Position numbers and translations under genes: made by a program. This document shows positions 25,996-35,353 of a DNA stretch of 64,000 nucleotides, in pieces (the first letter of the stretch is position 1; every line of letters begins with the position of its first letter). Source of the DNA: JALOLG01 sp035557475 (GTDB taxonomy: Bacteria; Actinomycetota; Acidimicrobiia; Acidimicrobiales; Ilumatobacteraceae); the NCBI GenBank assembly GCA_035557475.1, contig DATMDV010000370.1, positions 1-64,000 on the forward strand, written 5' to 3'. Under the pieces are notes generated by a model, which was given only the letters and a program-made list of their open reading frames with translations, was not told the origin of the DNA and did not search any database.

Positions 25996-27296
25996 CCGAC
26001 CTCGCCGACGCACTGGCGGCCCGCCTCGATCAGCGTCAGGCGCGCGTCGTGGTGATGGGGCAGGGCCACGTCGGGTTGCCCGTGGCGATGCGGTCGAGCG
26101 CGGTCGGGTTCGCCGTCGTCGGTTTCGACACCGACGCCGAGCGGGTGGCGGCGCTCCGTGCCGGAACCTCGTACATCACCGATGTGGTCGACGACGAACT
26201 CGCCGGCGCGCTCGAGCAGGGCTACTGGCCGACCAACGACCCGGCCGATCTGGAGGCGTTCGACGTCGCCGTGATCACGGTGCCCACTCCGCTGCGCGAG
26301 GGCATGCCCGACCTCTCCCACGTCGAGCAGGCGGCCGGACTCGTCGCCGACGCGTTGCGTCCCGGCGCCCTCGTGGTGCTCGAGTCGACGACGTACCCCG
26401 GCACGACCAACGAGCTCGTGCGGCCGATCCTCGAGCGCACGGGATTGCTCGTCGGTCGCGATTTCTTCCTCGGCTACTCGCCCGAGCGGATCGACCCCGG
26501 CAATCCGAGCTGGGGCCTGGTCAACACGCCCAAGGTCGTGTCGGGCGTCGACGAGCCGTCGCTGCGGTGCGTCGAGGTGTTCTACGGGGCACTCGTCGAC
26601 AAGGTGGTGCCCGTCGGCACGCCGGCCGAGGCCGAGCTGGTCAAGCTCCTCGAGAACACGTTCCGCCACGTCAACATCGCCCTGGTGAACGAGCTGGCGA
26701 TGTACGCATCGGAGCTCGGCATCGACATCTGGAGCGCGATCGACGCGGCGTCCACGAAGCCGTTCGGCTATCTCCGGTTCACGCCCGGTCCGGGTGTCGG
26801 GGGCCACTGCCTCCCGATCGATCCGTCGTTCCTGTCGTGGCGTGTGAAGCGGAGCCTCGGTCGCACGTTCCGGTTCGTCGAGCTGGCCAACGATGTCAAC
26901 GAACACATGCCCGACTACGTCGTCACGCGGATCATGACGCTGCTGAACGGCGATGGGTTGGCGGCGCGGAACAGTCGGATCCTCGTCCTCGGGCTGAGCT
27001 ACAAGGCGGGGACGTCGGACTGGCGCGAGTCGCCGTCGTTGGCGGTCGTCGAGCGGTTGATCGCACTCGGCGCCAACGTGCGGGCGTGGGAGCCGCACCT
27101 CCCGCCCGTCGGGCTTCCGCAGCTGCCGGTCCCGGTCGTGCCCTGCACCGTCGACGAGATCGCCGCCGCCGACCTCGTCGTCGTGCTCGTCGAACATCCC
27201 GAGCTCCCCCTCGACGACATCGCCGAGCACGCCCGGCTGGTGCTCGACACTCGCGGCTGCCTGCGCGACCGCGCGTTCCGCGGCGAACTGCTCTGA
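25986..27296 (+). CDS. UDP-N-acetylhexosamine 6-dehydrogenase (WbpO/TviB/WecC-like)
   Basis: 436 residues with three domains of the UDP-sugar dehydrogenase family: NAD domain with VVVMGQGHVGLPVA and FDTD, central dimer helix with ENTFRHVNIALVNELA, catalytic Cys in GPGVGGHCLPIDP, and a C-terminal domain with LGLSYKAGTSDWRESPS. It oxidises C6 of the sugar to a carboxylate with two NAD+. The PERIDPGN segment is typical of the N-acetyl-sugar branch rather than UDP-glucose dehydrogenase. Last gene of the plus-strand nucleotide-sugar run; a minus-strand membrane protein gene converges 7 bases away. Confidence 0.9.
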   Translation: MDVTDLADALAARLDQRQARVVVMGQGHVGLPVAMRSSAVGFAVVGFDTDAERVAALRAGTSYITDVVDDELAGALEQGYWPTNDPADLEAFDVAVITVPTPLREGMPDLSHVEQAAGLVADALRPGALVVLESTTYPGTTNELVRPILERTGLLVGRDFFLGYSPERIDPGNPSWGLVNTPKVVSGVDEPSLRCVEVFYGALVDKVVPVGTPAEAELVKLLENTFRHVNIALVNELAMYASELGIDIWSAIDAASTKPFGYLRFTPGPGVGGHCLPIDPSFLSWRVKRSLGRTFRFVELANDVNEHMPDYVVTRIMTLLNGDGLAARNSRILVLGLSYKAGTSDWRESPSLAVVERLIALGANVRAWEPHLPPVGLPQLPVPVVPCTVDEIAAADLVVVLVEHPELPLDDIAEHARLVLDTRGCLRDRAFRGELL

Positions 27297-27303
27297 AGCC
27301 GGC

Positions 27304-28701
27304 TCAGTAGCGCCTGGCGCGCATGGGCACCCTCGTCGGCGTCGTCCTCGACGGCCGGTCGTCGCCGGTCGACCGGTGGATGCGGGACGGAACCGCCAGG
27401 AGCACCAGTACCAACGGGAGCACCTGGGTCCGCTGGCGGGTCAACAACCCGAAGTTGCCGATGGCTGAGAACGCGAGCACGAACATCGCCGTGTAGGCGA
27501 CAGCGAACGCCACGTACGGGGTGCGCACCGCATACCACGGCAGACATTTGAGTCGGGAAAGCGAGTACGCGAACAGCCCCATGAGCACGACGCCTTCGGC
27601 GGCGGCGACCAGCGCCTGGGCGTTGCCCGCCTCCCACGGGAACGGGCGGAACAACACCGACACCACCGCGTACGGGTACTCGCTGGGTGACGACAGGCGC
27701 GGCGAGTCGAACGCCGCATCGCCGTCGGACGACTGGTCGTCGGTGCGATCCAGCACCTGTTCGACGGAGCCGCGGTCGATGTTGTCGACGTTGAAGAAAC
27801 TCGCCGTCTGGGCGAAGATCACCGCGCCCAGCCCGACGAGCACGGCGAGGCCGGCGAGGCGGCCGAGCAGACCGAGCCGAGAGTCCCGCCACGATCGACG
27901 GCGCAGCAGCGAGCCGCCGAACAGGGCGGCGAACACGAGCAGCGACACGTGCGGCCTGACGGCCGCGGTGCCGGCCAGCCCGACGATGAGCACCAGGTAG
28001 CCGTGCGGTTGGTACGTGAACACGAGCGCCGCGCCGTAGGCGACGATGCCGAGCGTGAACAGCATCCACGATTCCTTGCCGATGCTCGACGGCCAGTACA
28101 GCAGCGACGGGAGGAAGAACAGCAGGATCGCGTACCGGCGGTGATCGCCCCCGGGGAACGCGATCCGGAACGCCCGGTACGAGCAGAAGAGTCCCCAGAA
28201 ACCGAGCCACCCGAACACGACGAACCCGCCGAGCTTGGTCGGTCCGGTTGCGATGTAGACGACGCCGGTGACGACCCTGATGAACTCGGTGCCGACCAGC
28301 TCGGGGACCTCTTCCCGCAGTACCTGATCCCACGTGCCGTTCCAGAAGGCTGCCGCGAGGCGCCGCCCCGAACCGTGGTACCCGCCGGCGTCGGCGCGCC
28401 CGCCGTACACCTCGAACGTCACGGCGTAGCGGACGAGCGACCCCAGCATCTTGGCGGCGAACGCGCCGAACAGGATTTTCGCCATCACCGGGTCGGGATC
28501 GGCGCGACCGGCTCGCTCGAGGATCGGGATGCTGATACCGACGAGGACCGGGCCGACGACCATCGCGCCCCAGATGTCGTACGACACGTTGTCCATCGCC
28601 CACACCAACGCGAACAGGTAGCCCAGCGCGAGCGTGACTCCGATCAGCGCAGTGGCGTTGTGGAGGCCCGACGACCTGGTGAGACGAGGAGTGCTCAGCA
28701 T
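27304..28701 (-). CDS. Polytopic membrane protein, possible glycan polymerase
   Basis: 465 residues with around ten hydrophobic helices (for example near 15-35, 45-60, 75-90, 145-165, 170-185, 195-215, 225-245, 275-295, 355-375, 395-415). A long polar loop after helix eight contains DRTDDQSSDGDAAFDSP. Motifs such as LFFLPSLLYWPSSIGKESWM resemble large multi-pass proteins in capsule loci that are annotated only as hypothetical or Wzy-like. No catalytic residue can be assigned. The start (ATG 28701) overlaps the upstream GT4 gene by 7 bases, so it is co-transcribed with it. Confidence 0.7.
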   Translation of the reverse strand: MLSTPRLTRSSGLHNATALIGVTLALGYLFALVWAMDNVSYDIWGAMVVGPVLVGISIPILERAGRADPDPVMAKILFGAFAAKMLGSLVRYAVTFEVYGGRADAGGYHGSGRRLAAAFWNGTWDQVLREEVPELVGTEFIRVVTGVVYIATGPTKLGGFVVFGWLGFWGLFCSYRAFRIAFPGGDHRRYAILLFFLPSLLYWPSSIGKESWMLFTLGIVAYGAALVFTYQPHGYLVLIVGLAGTAAVRPHVSLLVFAALFGGSLLRRRSWRDSRLGLLGRLAGLAVLVGLGAVIFAQTASFFNVDNIDRGSVEQVLDRTDDQSSDGDAAFDSPRLSSPSEYPYAVVSVLFRPFPWEAGNAQALVAAAEGVVLMGLFAYSLSRLKCLPWYAVRTPYVAFAVAYTAMFVLAFSAIGNFGLLTRQRTQVLPLVLVLLAVPSRIHRSTGDDRPSRTTPTRVPMRARRY

Positions 28702-29834
28702 CGCCCGAGGGCCTCGTCGTAGACCTGCTCGATGCGACGCACCGCGGCGGTGAGGTCGAACTGCCCGGCCCGTGTCGCGGCGTTGCGGCCGAGCTCCTCG
28801 CGGCGGCAGGGGTCGGCGAGCAGGGCCACCAGGGCCGCTGCCAGGGCGACCGGGTCGCCCGGGGCGACGAGCACTCCGTGATGGCCGTCGTTCACCACCT
28901 CGGGGATCCCGCCGACCGTGGTCGCGACGCACGCCAGGCCGGTCGCCATCGCCTCCAGCAGCGCGATCGGCAGACCCTCGAAGCGCGAGCTGAGGGCGAA
29001 CACGTCGAACCCGGGGAGCAGGTCGGGCACGTCGTCGCGCGAGCCGGCCATGATCACGCTGTCGGCGAGTCCGAGCGCCGCCGTGTGGCGGCGCGTCTCG
29101 GCGTCGAGCGGTCCTGAACCGATCAGCACGAGACGGATCGTTGGAACCTCCTTGCGCGCGAGGGCGATTGCCCGCAACAAGGTTTCGTGGTCCTTCTTCG
29201 CGGTCAGGTTGCCGACGGTCCCGATCACCGGCTCGTCGGCGCCGAGTCCGAGCGCCGCCCGCGCCGCCGACCGGGCGCCGGGGTCGCGGCGGACGTCGGA
29301 GGACTCCACGCCGTGGAGCACGACGTCGACCGGCACGCGCGACTTGATCGAAGCGGCGACGCCGTCGGACACGGCGATGACGGCATCGTTGCGTCGGTAC
29401 GTCGCTCGATTCGCCCAGCGTGTCGCCGGGCGGTAGCGCCCCCACAGGTTGTGCTCGGTGTGCACGATCGCCGGACCGCGGCCGTTGCCGACCAGGTGGG
29501 CGAAGGCCAGGCGAGCGGCGACGGCCGGCACCGGCATGTGGGTGTGGACGATCCCGATGTCGTGGGTGCGCACCAGTTGGCGGAGGCGGCCGATCCAGGC
29601 GACGCTCGTCGCGTGCCGGGCGTCGAGGCAGTGCACCGGAACGCCGTCGTGGCGGATCTCGTCGACGAGCGCGTCCTTCCACGGCAGCAGGTAGGCGACT
29701 TCGGCCCGGAACCGAGCCGGATCGAGGTGACGCACCGCGCCCGCGATCAGTCGCTCGGTGCCGCCCAACCCGAGACCTTTGGTCAGCATCAACACGCCGA
29801 CCGGCTCCCCATCCGCACTCGAATCGATCCGCAC
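28695..29834 (-). CDS. GT4-family glycosyltransferase
   Basis: 379 residues, GT-B fold. N-domain loop TKGLGLGGTERL, VHTHMPVP, HNLWGRY; C-domain IGTVGNLTAKKDHETLL and the E-x7-E donor site in LSSRFEGLPIALLEAMATG. Cytosolic retaining transferase using an NDP sugar. Transcribed as an apparent operon with the downstream membrane protein (7-base overlap); the upstream GT4 gene lies 80 bases away on the same strand. Starts with GTG. Confidence 0.88.
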   Translation of the reverse strand: MRIDSSADGEPVGVLMLTKGLGLGGTERLIAGAVRHLDPARFRAEVAYLLPWKDALVDEIRHDGVPVHCLDARHATSVAWIGRLRQLVRTHDIGIVHTHMPVPAVAARLAFAHLVGNGRGPAIVHTEHNLWGRYRPATRWANRATYRRNDAVIAVSDGVAASIKSRVPVDVVLHGVESSDVRRDPGARSAARAALGLGADEPVIGTVGNLTAKKDHETLLRAIALARKEVPTIRLVLIGSGPLDAETRRHTAALGLADSVIMAGSRDDVPDLLPGFDVFALSSRFEGLPIALLEAMATGLACVATTVGGIPEVVNDGHHGVLVAPGDPVALAAALVALLADPCRREELGRNAATRAGQFDLTAAVRRIEQVYDEALGRC

Positions 29835-29914
29835 GCCGTCCCCGCGGTGACCACCCTCGTTCGGGGAGGCGACCGCGCCGCAACGTTAGGCGACGGACGT
29901 CGATCCGCCCGCCG

Positions 29915-31057
29915 TCAGCCCGCGGCCAGCTCGCCGACGACCTCCGCCCACCGCTCGCCGACGACGCCGATCTCGAACCGGGCAAGGCATCGCCGGCGGG
30001 CCGCCGCACCCATCGAACCAGGGTCGTCGAGAACACGCCGAAGCGCGTCGGCCAGCGCCGTGACGTCGCCCGAAGAGACGAGCAGGCCGGTCTCCCCATC
30101 GGCGACGACCTCGGACACCGCCCCGACGTCGTAGGCGACGACCGGGCGCTCGCTGAGGCCGGCTTCGATGAGCACGCCGGGCATCCCCTCGGTGCGACTG
30201 GCGAGGACGACGATGTCGGCCGCGGCGTACACCGGGGCGACAGCAGGCACGGCGCCGACGAAGTGGACGCGGGCCGGCGCGTCACGATCGGCTCGCGCCT
30301 CGAGCGCGGCACGCCCGGGGCCGTGACCGGCGACGAGCAGGTGCGCGCCCGGAAGCCGGGCGACGGCGGCGATCGCGTCGTCGACCCGCTTCTCATGGGT
30401 CAGCGAGCCGATGTAGGCGACGACCGGCGCGTCAGCGGGCACGTCGAAACCACGACGGGCTTCCAGCCTCGTGGCGGCGTCGGGCACCGGGCACCGCTCG
30501 GACGCAACGCCGTTGGGGACGACGCGGATCTTGGCCGACGGCACGCCGTGGCGGGCCATCAACACGTCGGCGGCGCCATCCCAGAGAACAGTGACGATCC
30601 GGGCCCGCCTCAGCAACAACGCCGTGCGGACGCGGCGCACCCCGCGCGTCGACCACGCGCTCGGATCACCGATGCTGCGGTAGGCGAACGGCACGCCCGT
30701 CGCGGCAAGCGCCATCGCACATGCCGGGAGCGTGCGGGAACCGTGTGCCACGGCCGCCGATGCGCGGTGCGCCTCTCGTCGCAGGGCCAGCAGCGTCGAC
30801 GGCCCGAGCTCGCGCCGACCGAGCACGCGTACCGGAAGCGGGTTACGTTCGGTGCCCGCCCTCAACGCGACCACATCGGAGCTGATCCCGCGCCGTACCA
30901 GGTCGTGCGCCAGGTCGGCGGCGAAGACCTCGGCGCCGCGCCGCTGGGTCGACACGGTGACGTGGAGCACTCCGGCGGCCGCGCCTGGCAACGTCGGAGA
31001 CGAATCACCTGACCGCTCGACCTCACCGCCGTCGCTCACGGGACCCATCCTGCCCAT
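29915..31057 (-). CDS. GT4-family glycosyltransferase
   Basis: 380 residues. Acceptor-side segment STQRRGAEVFAADLA, then VVPNGV before the linker, VAYIGSLTHEKRVDDAI at the start of the donor domain, and LASRTEGMPGVLIEAGLSE with the E-x7-E pattern. The first 25 residues are acidic and Ser/Gly-rich without a signal; ATG 31048 would remove three of them. Divergent from the Wzm gene, with 164 bases between starts that probably carry both promoters. Confidence 0.87.
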   Translation of the reverse strand: MGRMGPVSDGGEVERSGDSSPTLPGAAAGVLHVTVSTQRRGAEVFAADLAHDLVRRGISSDVVALRAGTERNPLPVRVLGRRELGPSTLLALRREAHRASAAVAHGSRTLPACAMALAATGVPFAYRSIGDPSAWSTRGVRRVRTALLLRRARIVTVLWDGAADVLMARHGVPSAKIRVVPNGVASERCPVPDAATRLEARRGFDVPADAPVVAYIGSLTHEKRVDDAIAAVARLPGAHLLVAGHGPGRAALEARADRDAPARVHFVGAVPAVAPVYAAADIVVLASRTEGMPGVLIEAGLSERPVVAYDVGAVSEVVADGETGLLVSSGDVTALADALRRVLDDPGSMGAAARRRCLARFEIGVVGERWAEVVGELAAG

Positions 31058-31221
31058 CGCCGTGACCGTCTCCGTTGCACCGAGGCTCGCTCAGCGGCCA
31101 TGATCAGGGCTCAGCGTCTTCGCCGGGGGCGTCCGGCGGGTCGGATGGCGGGTGTGGCGCGGGCAGCTCGACCGCCAAATGACAGTGCCCATGCGGTGGA
31201 CCTCTGCGGGAAGGAACGGAC

Positions 31222-32061
31222 ATGAAGACAGTCGACGGTCCACCGGCCGAACTGCTCTTCCGCCGCGCGGTCCGGCCGCTGGTGATGCTCCGCGAGCTGT
31301 GGAGCCGCAGGGAGCTCGTGGTCGTGCTGGCCGAACGCGAACTGCGGGCGCGGTTCAAGCAGACGCGCATCGGCTTCGCCTGGGCACTGATCACGCCGTT
31401 CATCATGATGGTCGTCTTCACGGTGTTCTTCAAACGGGTCGCCGACGTCAAGACGTTCGGCGTCCCGTATCCCCTGTACTCGTACGTCGGGCTGCTGTCG
31501 TGGACGTTCTTCTCGGGTGCCCTGTCGAAGGGCGCGGTGAGCATCGTCCAGAACCTGGCGCTGCTGAACAAGGTGTACTGCCCCCGCGAGGTGTTCCCGA
31601 TCTCGTCGATCGCGACCGCGGGCGTCGACACCGCGATCGCCACGACGATCCTCGGCGTGCTGTTCGTGATCTATGGCTTCATGCCGCACGCGGCATCGCT
31701 GTGGGTCCCGGTATTGCTGGTGATCCAGCTCACGTTCACCATCGGCCTCACGATGGCGCTGGCCGCAACGGTCGTGTACGTGCGCGACATCCGTCAACTC
31801 CTGCCGATGGTGCTCCAGCTGGGTCTGTTCGCGACGCCGGTCGCATACGGGCTCGACGTGATCCCCACCAATTGGTGGCGGCCGTACTCGGCGCTCAACC
31901 CGCTGGCGCCGGTGATCGACGGGTACCGGCGGAGCGTTCTCTTCGGCGAGCAACCGCACCTCGACCTCGTGGGCATCGCCGCCGTGACGAGCGTCATCAC
32001 CCTCGTCGCCGGCTACCTGGCGTTCAAGAAGATGGAGACCGGCTTTGCCGACGTCGCCTGA
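31222..32061 (+). CDS. wzm: Polysaccharide ABC exporter, permease (Wzm/TagG-like)
   Basis: 279 residues, ABC-2 permease with six hydrophobic segments. The amphipathic start RELWSRRELVVVLAERELRARFKQTRIGFAW is characteristic of the polysaccharide/polyol-phosphate exporters, followed by TMs at about 55-75, 90-110, 130-155, 160-185, 190-210 and 245-265. It forms the membrane channel that moves a lipid-linked glycan across the membrane. GGAAGGA lies 6 bases before the ATG. The stop overlaps the ATPase gene by 17 bases. Confidence 0.92.
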   Translation: MKTVDGPPAELLFRRAVRPLVMLRELWSRRELVVVLAERELRARFKQTRIGFAWALITPFIMMVVFTVFFKRVADVKTFGVPYPLYSYVGLLSWTFFSGALSKGAVSIVQNLALLNKVYCPREVFPISSIATAGVDTAIATTILGVLFVIYGFMPHAASLWVPVLLVIQLTFTIGLTMALAATVVYVRDIRQLLPMVLQLGLFATPVAYGLDVIPTNWWRPYSALNPLAPVIDGYRRSVLFGEQPHLDLVGIAAVTSVITLVAGYLAFKKMETGFADVA

Positions 32062-33235
32062 CGGCACGATCGTCGCCTCGAACGTCTGGAAGCGGTTCCG
32101 CGCCGATCCGACGAGGCAGTCGCTGCGGGCGCGCGCCGCCAACGCCAAGCGGCACCGGAGCGGTCGAGGGCGACGCGGCTGGCGCTGGGCACTCGAGGAC
32201 GTCGACGTCCGGGTCGAGCCCGGTGAGGCGATCGGCCTGATCGGGATCAACGGCTCGGGGAAGTCGACGTTGCTGAAGATCCTGGCGCGGGTGATGTATC
32301 CGTACGCGGGCAGCGTCGAGGTCGCCGGCCGCACCGGTGCGTTGATCGAGGTGCGCGCCGGCATCCACCCCGAGCTCACCGGACGCGAGAACATCCACCT
32401 GTACGGCACGCTGCTCGGGTTGCCGCGCCGGATGGTGAGCACGCGCTTCGACGACATCGTCGAGTTCGCCCAACTCGAGGAAGCCGTCGACCGGCAGGTC
32501 AAGTTCTACTCGAGTGGTATGCAGATGCGGCTCGGCTTCGGAGTCGCCGCCTTCCTCGAGCCCGACGTGCTGCTCGTCGACGAGGTGCTCGCCGTCGGCG
32601 ACACCGGGTTCCAGCAGCGATGCATCGACCGCATGCGCACGATGCTCAGCGCCGGCACCACGTTGGTGTTCGTGTCGCACGACCTCGCTGCCGTCGAGAG
32701 CATCACCGAGCGTGCCGTCTGGCTGCACGGGGGGCGGGTTCAAGAGGACGGACCCGTGCGTGACGTGCTCGGTTCGTACCGCCAGGCGCTCGAGCACGTC
32801 TCCGAGCTCACCGCCGACAACGACGGTGTCGTGCGTCTTGTGAAAGCCAGGGTCGCCGCCGTCGAGGGCGAACTGCTGCAAACCCAAGAGCCTGCCGACA
32901 TCTTCCTCGTGCTGCGCAGCGGGCAACCCGCCGCGGGACGCCTGTGCATCGGGTGCAGCGAGGGTCCCGCGGCACCGATCTTCCTCCTCCGCCACGACCT
33001 GCACCTCCCCGACGACCGCGAGGTCGAGGTCCGGTGCCGCATCGATCGCCTTCCGCTGCCCCGTGGTCGCTACTACCTGTGGGTCGGCGTGTTCCTCGCG
33101 AGGGGCGAGCTGCTCGGATGGCAACCGGGCGCCTACTTCGACGTCGCCGGGCCCGACCTCGACGTCGGCCCGCCCGGGATCGGGCGCCTGTCCCCCGTCC
33201 ACGTCGCCGCCAGCTGGGAGGTCGGGCAGCAGTGA
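32045..33235 (+). CDS. wzt: Polysaccharide ABC exporter, ATPase with C-terminal extension (Wzt-like)
   Basis: 396 residues. ABC domain with Walker A GINGSGKST (67-75), signature YSSGMQMRLGF, Walker B VLLVDEVLAVGD, and the H-loop FVSHD. The N-terminal region includes the basic insert seen in Wzt/TagH proteins. Residues about 265-396 form an extra beta-rich domain which in Wzt proteins can recognise the end of the exported glycan. The start codon is TTG with GGAG 8 bases upstream, inside the end of wzm. The stop overlaps the next gene by GTGA. Confidence 0.9.
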   Translation: MPTSPDGTIVASNVWKRFRADPTRQSLRARAANAKRHRSGRGRRGWRWALEDVDVRVEPGEAIGLIGINGSGKSTLLKILARVMYPYAGSVEVAGRTGALIEVRAGIHPELTGRENIHLYGTLLGLPRRMVSTRFDDIVEFAQLEEAVDRQVKFYSSGMQMRLGFGVAAFLEPDVLLVDEVLAVGDTGFQQRCIDRMRTMLSAGTTLVFVSHDLAAVESITERAVWLHGGRVQEDGPVRDVLGSYRQALEHVSELTADNDGVVRLVKARVAAVEGELLQTQEPADIFLVLRSGQPAAGRLCIGCSEGPAAPIFLLRHDLHLPDDREVEVRCRIDRLPLPRGRYYLWVGVFLARGELLGWQPGAYFDVAGPDLDVGPPGIGRLSPVHVAASWEVGQQ

Positions 33236-34485
33236 GGGCCGCGGCGCTGCCGGCAGGTCGGCCCGCAGTGCTCTTCGTCAGCGTCCCCACCGGCATCGGC
33301 GGATCGACGCGCTCGCTGGCGACCGTGTTGTCCCACGTCGCCGACGACGCCGTGTGCATCCTCGCCGGGCCGCGGTCCGGGCGGTTCGTCGATCTCGTCC
33401 GCCAGAACGGGATCGATCTGCACCTCCCGATCATCTCGAGCGGCCGCGTGCGCCCGCTGCGCCGGGCGTGGACGGCGGCGCGGCTGGCGGCGTTCGCCGT
33501 TCGGCACCGCCGCCGGCTGGCGGCGATCCACGCCAACGGCCTCAAGGAGCTGAGCTTGTCGCTCCCTGCTGCCGTCGTGAGCCGGGTCCCGCTCGTCGTC
33601 TGGGTCCACAACTTTGCCGTACCACCTTCGGTGCGCCTGTTCGGGTGGCTGTGGCGCACCGTGCTGCCGCGGTGCGACGTGCGCTGGGCGGCCGTCTCAC
33701 CGCTTGCCCGCGACATCGCGGTCGGCGCCCGCCTGACGGCGGCCGGCGACGTCGTGATCGTGCCCAACCCGATCGACGCCGCCGACGTGGTCGCACCGGC
33801 CAGGCAGGTCTCCGACACCGTCTCCGTCGCCTACCTCGGTGCGCCGCGCAAGTACAAGGGGTTCGCCCAGCTGCCCGCCATCGTCGAGCAGTCGCAGCGC
33901 CTGGTGAGCGCCGAGTGGCTCGTGTTCTCGCACCAGACCGACGACGATCTGGATGCGACCTGGCAGCAGCTCCGCACGATGGCCGCCGACGGGCTGGTGT
34001 CACTCGAGGGCAAGTTCCCCGACGTCCGCTCCGTGTACGCCCGGTGCGACATCGTGGTGTGTCCGTCGGAGCTCGAATCGTTCTGCCGGGTCGCGGCGGA
34101 GGCGATGCTGAACGGCATCCCCGTCGTCGGCAGCGATCTGGCGCCCATCCGTGCCTTGCTCGGTGACGACGAGGCAGGCCTGCTCTTCCCGGTGGGCGAC
34201 ACCGAGCGGGCGGCCGCCGCGATCGCCCGCCTCGTGGAGGACGACGAGCTGCGGGCGCGGCTCGGCGAGGCCGGGCGTCGGCGGGCCGCGCCGTACAACC
34301 CGGCGAGCGTGCGTCGCCAACTGCTCGAGCTCTACGGGATCGGCGATGCCACCGCTGGTGTCACGGCCGCGGCGAGGGCCGACGCGGGCGTCCCATGGCG
34401 CGCCGGACGACGCCGGGCAGCCGGACGCCACCACCGTGCACCGACCAGCGCACCCGACCCCATGCCGCGGCCGCCCGGGCCGTGA
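33232..34485 (+). CDS. GT4-family glycosyltransferase with low-complexity tail
   Basis: 417 residues. FVSVPTGIGGSTRSLATVL at the N-terminus, HANGLKELSLS, VVWVHNF, VPNPIDA, LGAPRKYKGFAQLP, and the donor site CPSELESFCRVAAEAMLNG. The enzyme core ends at about residue 365 (LLELYGIGD). The remaining 50 residues are Ala/Arg/Pro-rich and lie over the 3' end of the convergent sulfotransferase gene (125-base overlap), so they may be an accidental extension. Third gene of the wzm-wzt operon by GTGA overlap, which suggests it works on the exported chain. Confidence 0.85.
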   Translation: MRAAALPAGRPAVLFVSVPTGIGGSTRSLATVLSHVADDAVCILAGPRSGRFVDLVRQNGIDLHLPIISSGRVRPLRRAWTAARLAAFAVRHRRRLAAIHANGLKELSLSLPAAVVSRVPLVVWVHNFAVPPSVRLFGWLWRTVLPRCDVRWAAVSPLARDIAVGARLTAAGDVVIVPNPIDAADVVAPARQVSDTVSVAYLGAPRKYKGFAQLPAIVEQSQRLVSAEWLVFSHQTDDDLDATWQQLRTMAADGLVSLEGKFPDVRSVYARCDIVVCPSELESFCRVAAEAMLNGIPVVGSDLAPIRALLGDDEAGLLFPVGDTERAAAAIARLVEDDELRARLGEAGRRRAAPYNPASVRRQLLELYGIGDATAGVTAAARADAGVPWRAGRRRAAGRHHRAPTSAPDPMPRPPGP

Positions 34486-35353
34486 TCGACGGCCGGGCGG
34501 CACCCCGCTCGTAACCGAGCTGGCTCAACAGGTCGCCGGCGACCGCCTCGAAGCGCTCGAGATCGGCGGGCGCCATGGCGGTGCGCCACGAGCGGGGTCC
34601 CGACGACAGCGGTTCGGCGAGCCGCGCGTGCCGCGGGTTGGCGCGGACCTTGGCCGGCACGCTGTCGCGACGTTCGAAGAACTGCAACATGCCCGGCTCG
34701 TAGTCGAGGTCGAGGAAATTGCACAACGCGGCGATCGGCTCGGCCGGATCGGCCACGAGCTGCTCGTAACGCACCTCGTGGTAGCGATGCGCGCCGAGTC
34801 GCGCGCCGGCCGCCCGACCGGCCTCGACACGCCGCCGCCAGTCGATGGCGAGGGCGACCGGGTCGTGGCGCTGGCCGGCGATGGCCATCGCCGACAACGC
34901 GACGTCCCGTCCGTCGCGGATGATGTGGACGAACCGCCCCTCGGGGAACATCTCGGCGAGGGCCGGGATGCGCAGCACGTAGGCAGGCATCTTGTCGCCA
35001 TAGCGGACTTTGCCGCGCTGCGACGCGTAGTGCGCGAACACCCGCCGGACGGCGTCGGGGTAGTCGGCGACCGGGGCGCCGCCAAGCGCCACCCGCAGAT
35101 CGTCAGGATCCAGACCGAGGTTGCCGCGGACGCCGGGATCGGCGAGGAGGTCGGCGGTGAAGGCGTCGACGTCGAAGCCCTCGGTTCGTTCGTACCGCGA
35201 CCGGCGGCGGCTCATCGGGAAGACGAACCGTCCCTCGTGGCACACGGCCAACCGGCTGTGACCATCGAGCACGGTGCGCAGCACCGAGGTGCCGGAGCGA
35301 CCGGCGCCGAGGACGAACACGAACGGTGGGAACTGCTCAGGGGCCGTCATCAC
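34361..35353 (-). CDS. Sulfotransferase 1 (Sulfotransfer_3-like)
   Basis: 330 residues. PAPS 5'-phosphosulfate loop GAGRSGTSVLR at 16-26, PAPS 3'-phosphate region FVHIIRDGRDVALSAM, and RYEQLVADP. It is expected to transfer sulfate from PAPS to a hydroxyl or amine of a glycan or lipid-linked sugar; there is no signal peptide, so it acts in the cytosol. It begins within the stop of the next sulfotransferase gene (ATGA), making a two-gene sulfotransferase operon. Its 3' end overlaps the convergent GT4 gene by 125 bases. Confidence 0.88.
   Translation of the reverse strand: MMTAPEQFPPFVFVLGAGRSGTSVLRTVLDGHSRLAVCHEGRFVFPMSRRRSRYERTEGFDVDAFTADLLADPGVRGNLGLDPDDLRVALGGAPVADYPDAVRRVFAHYASQRGKVRYGDKMPAYVLRIPALAEMFPEGRFVHIIRDGRDVALSAMAIAGQRHDPVALAIDWRRRVEAGRAAGARLGAHRYHEVRYEQLVADPAEPIAALCNFLDLDYEPGMLQFFERRDSVPAKVRANPRHARLAEPLSSGPRSWRTAMAPADLERFEAVAGDLLSQLGYERGAARPSITARAAAAWGRVRWSVHGGGVRLPGVVRRAMGRPRRPSPRP

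Noticed and set aside
27304..30396. Long minus-strand reading extending the membrane protein upstream through the GT4 genes
   Set aside because: Only the part from ATG 28701 has transmembrane character; the upstream part is out of frame with two real GT4 genes on the same strand.
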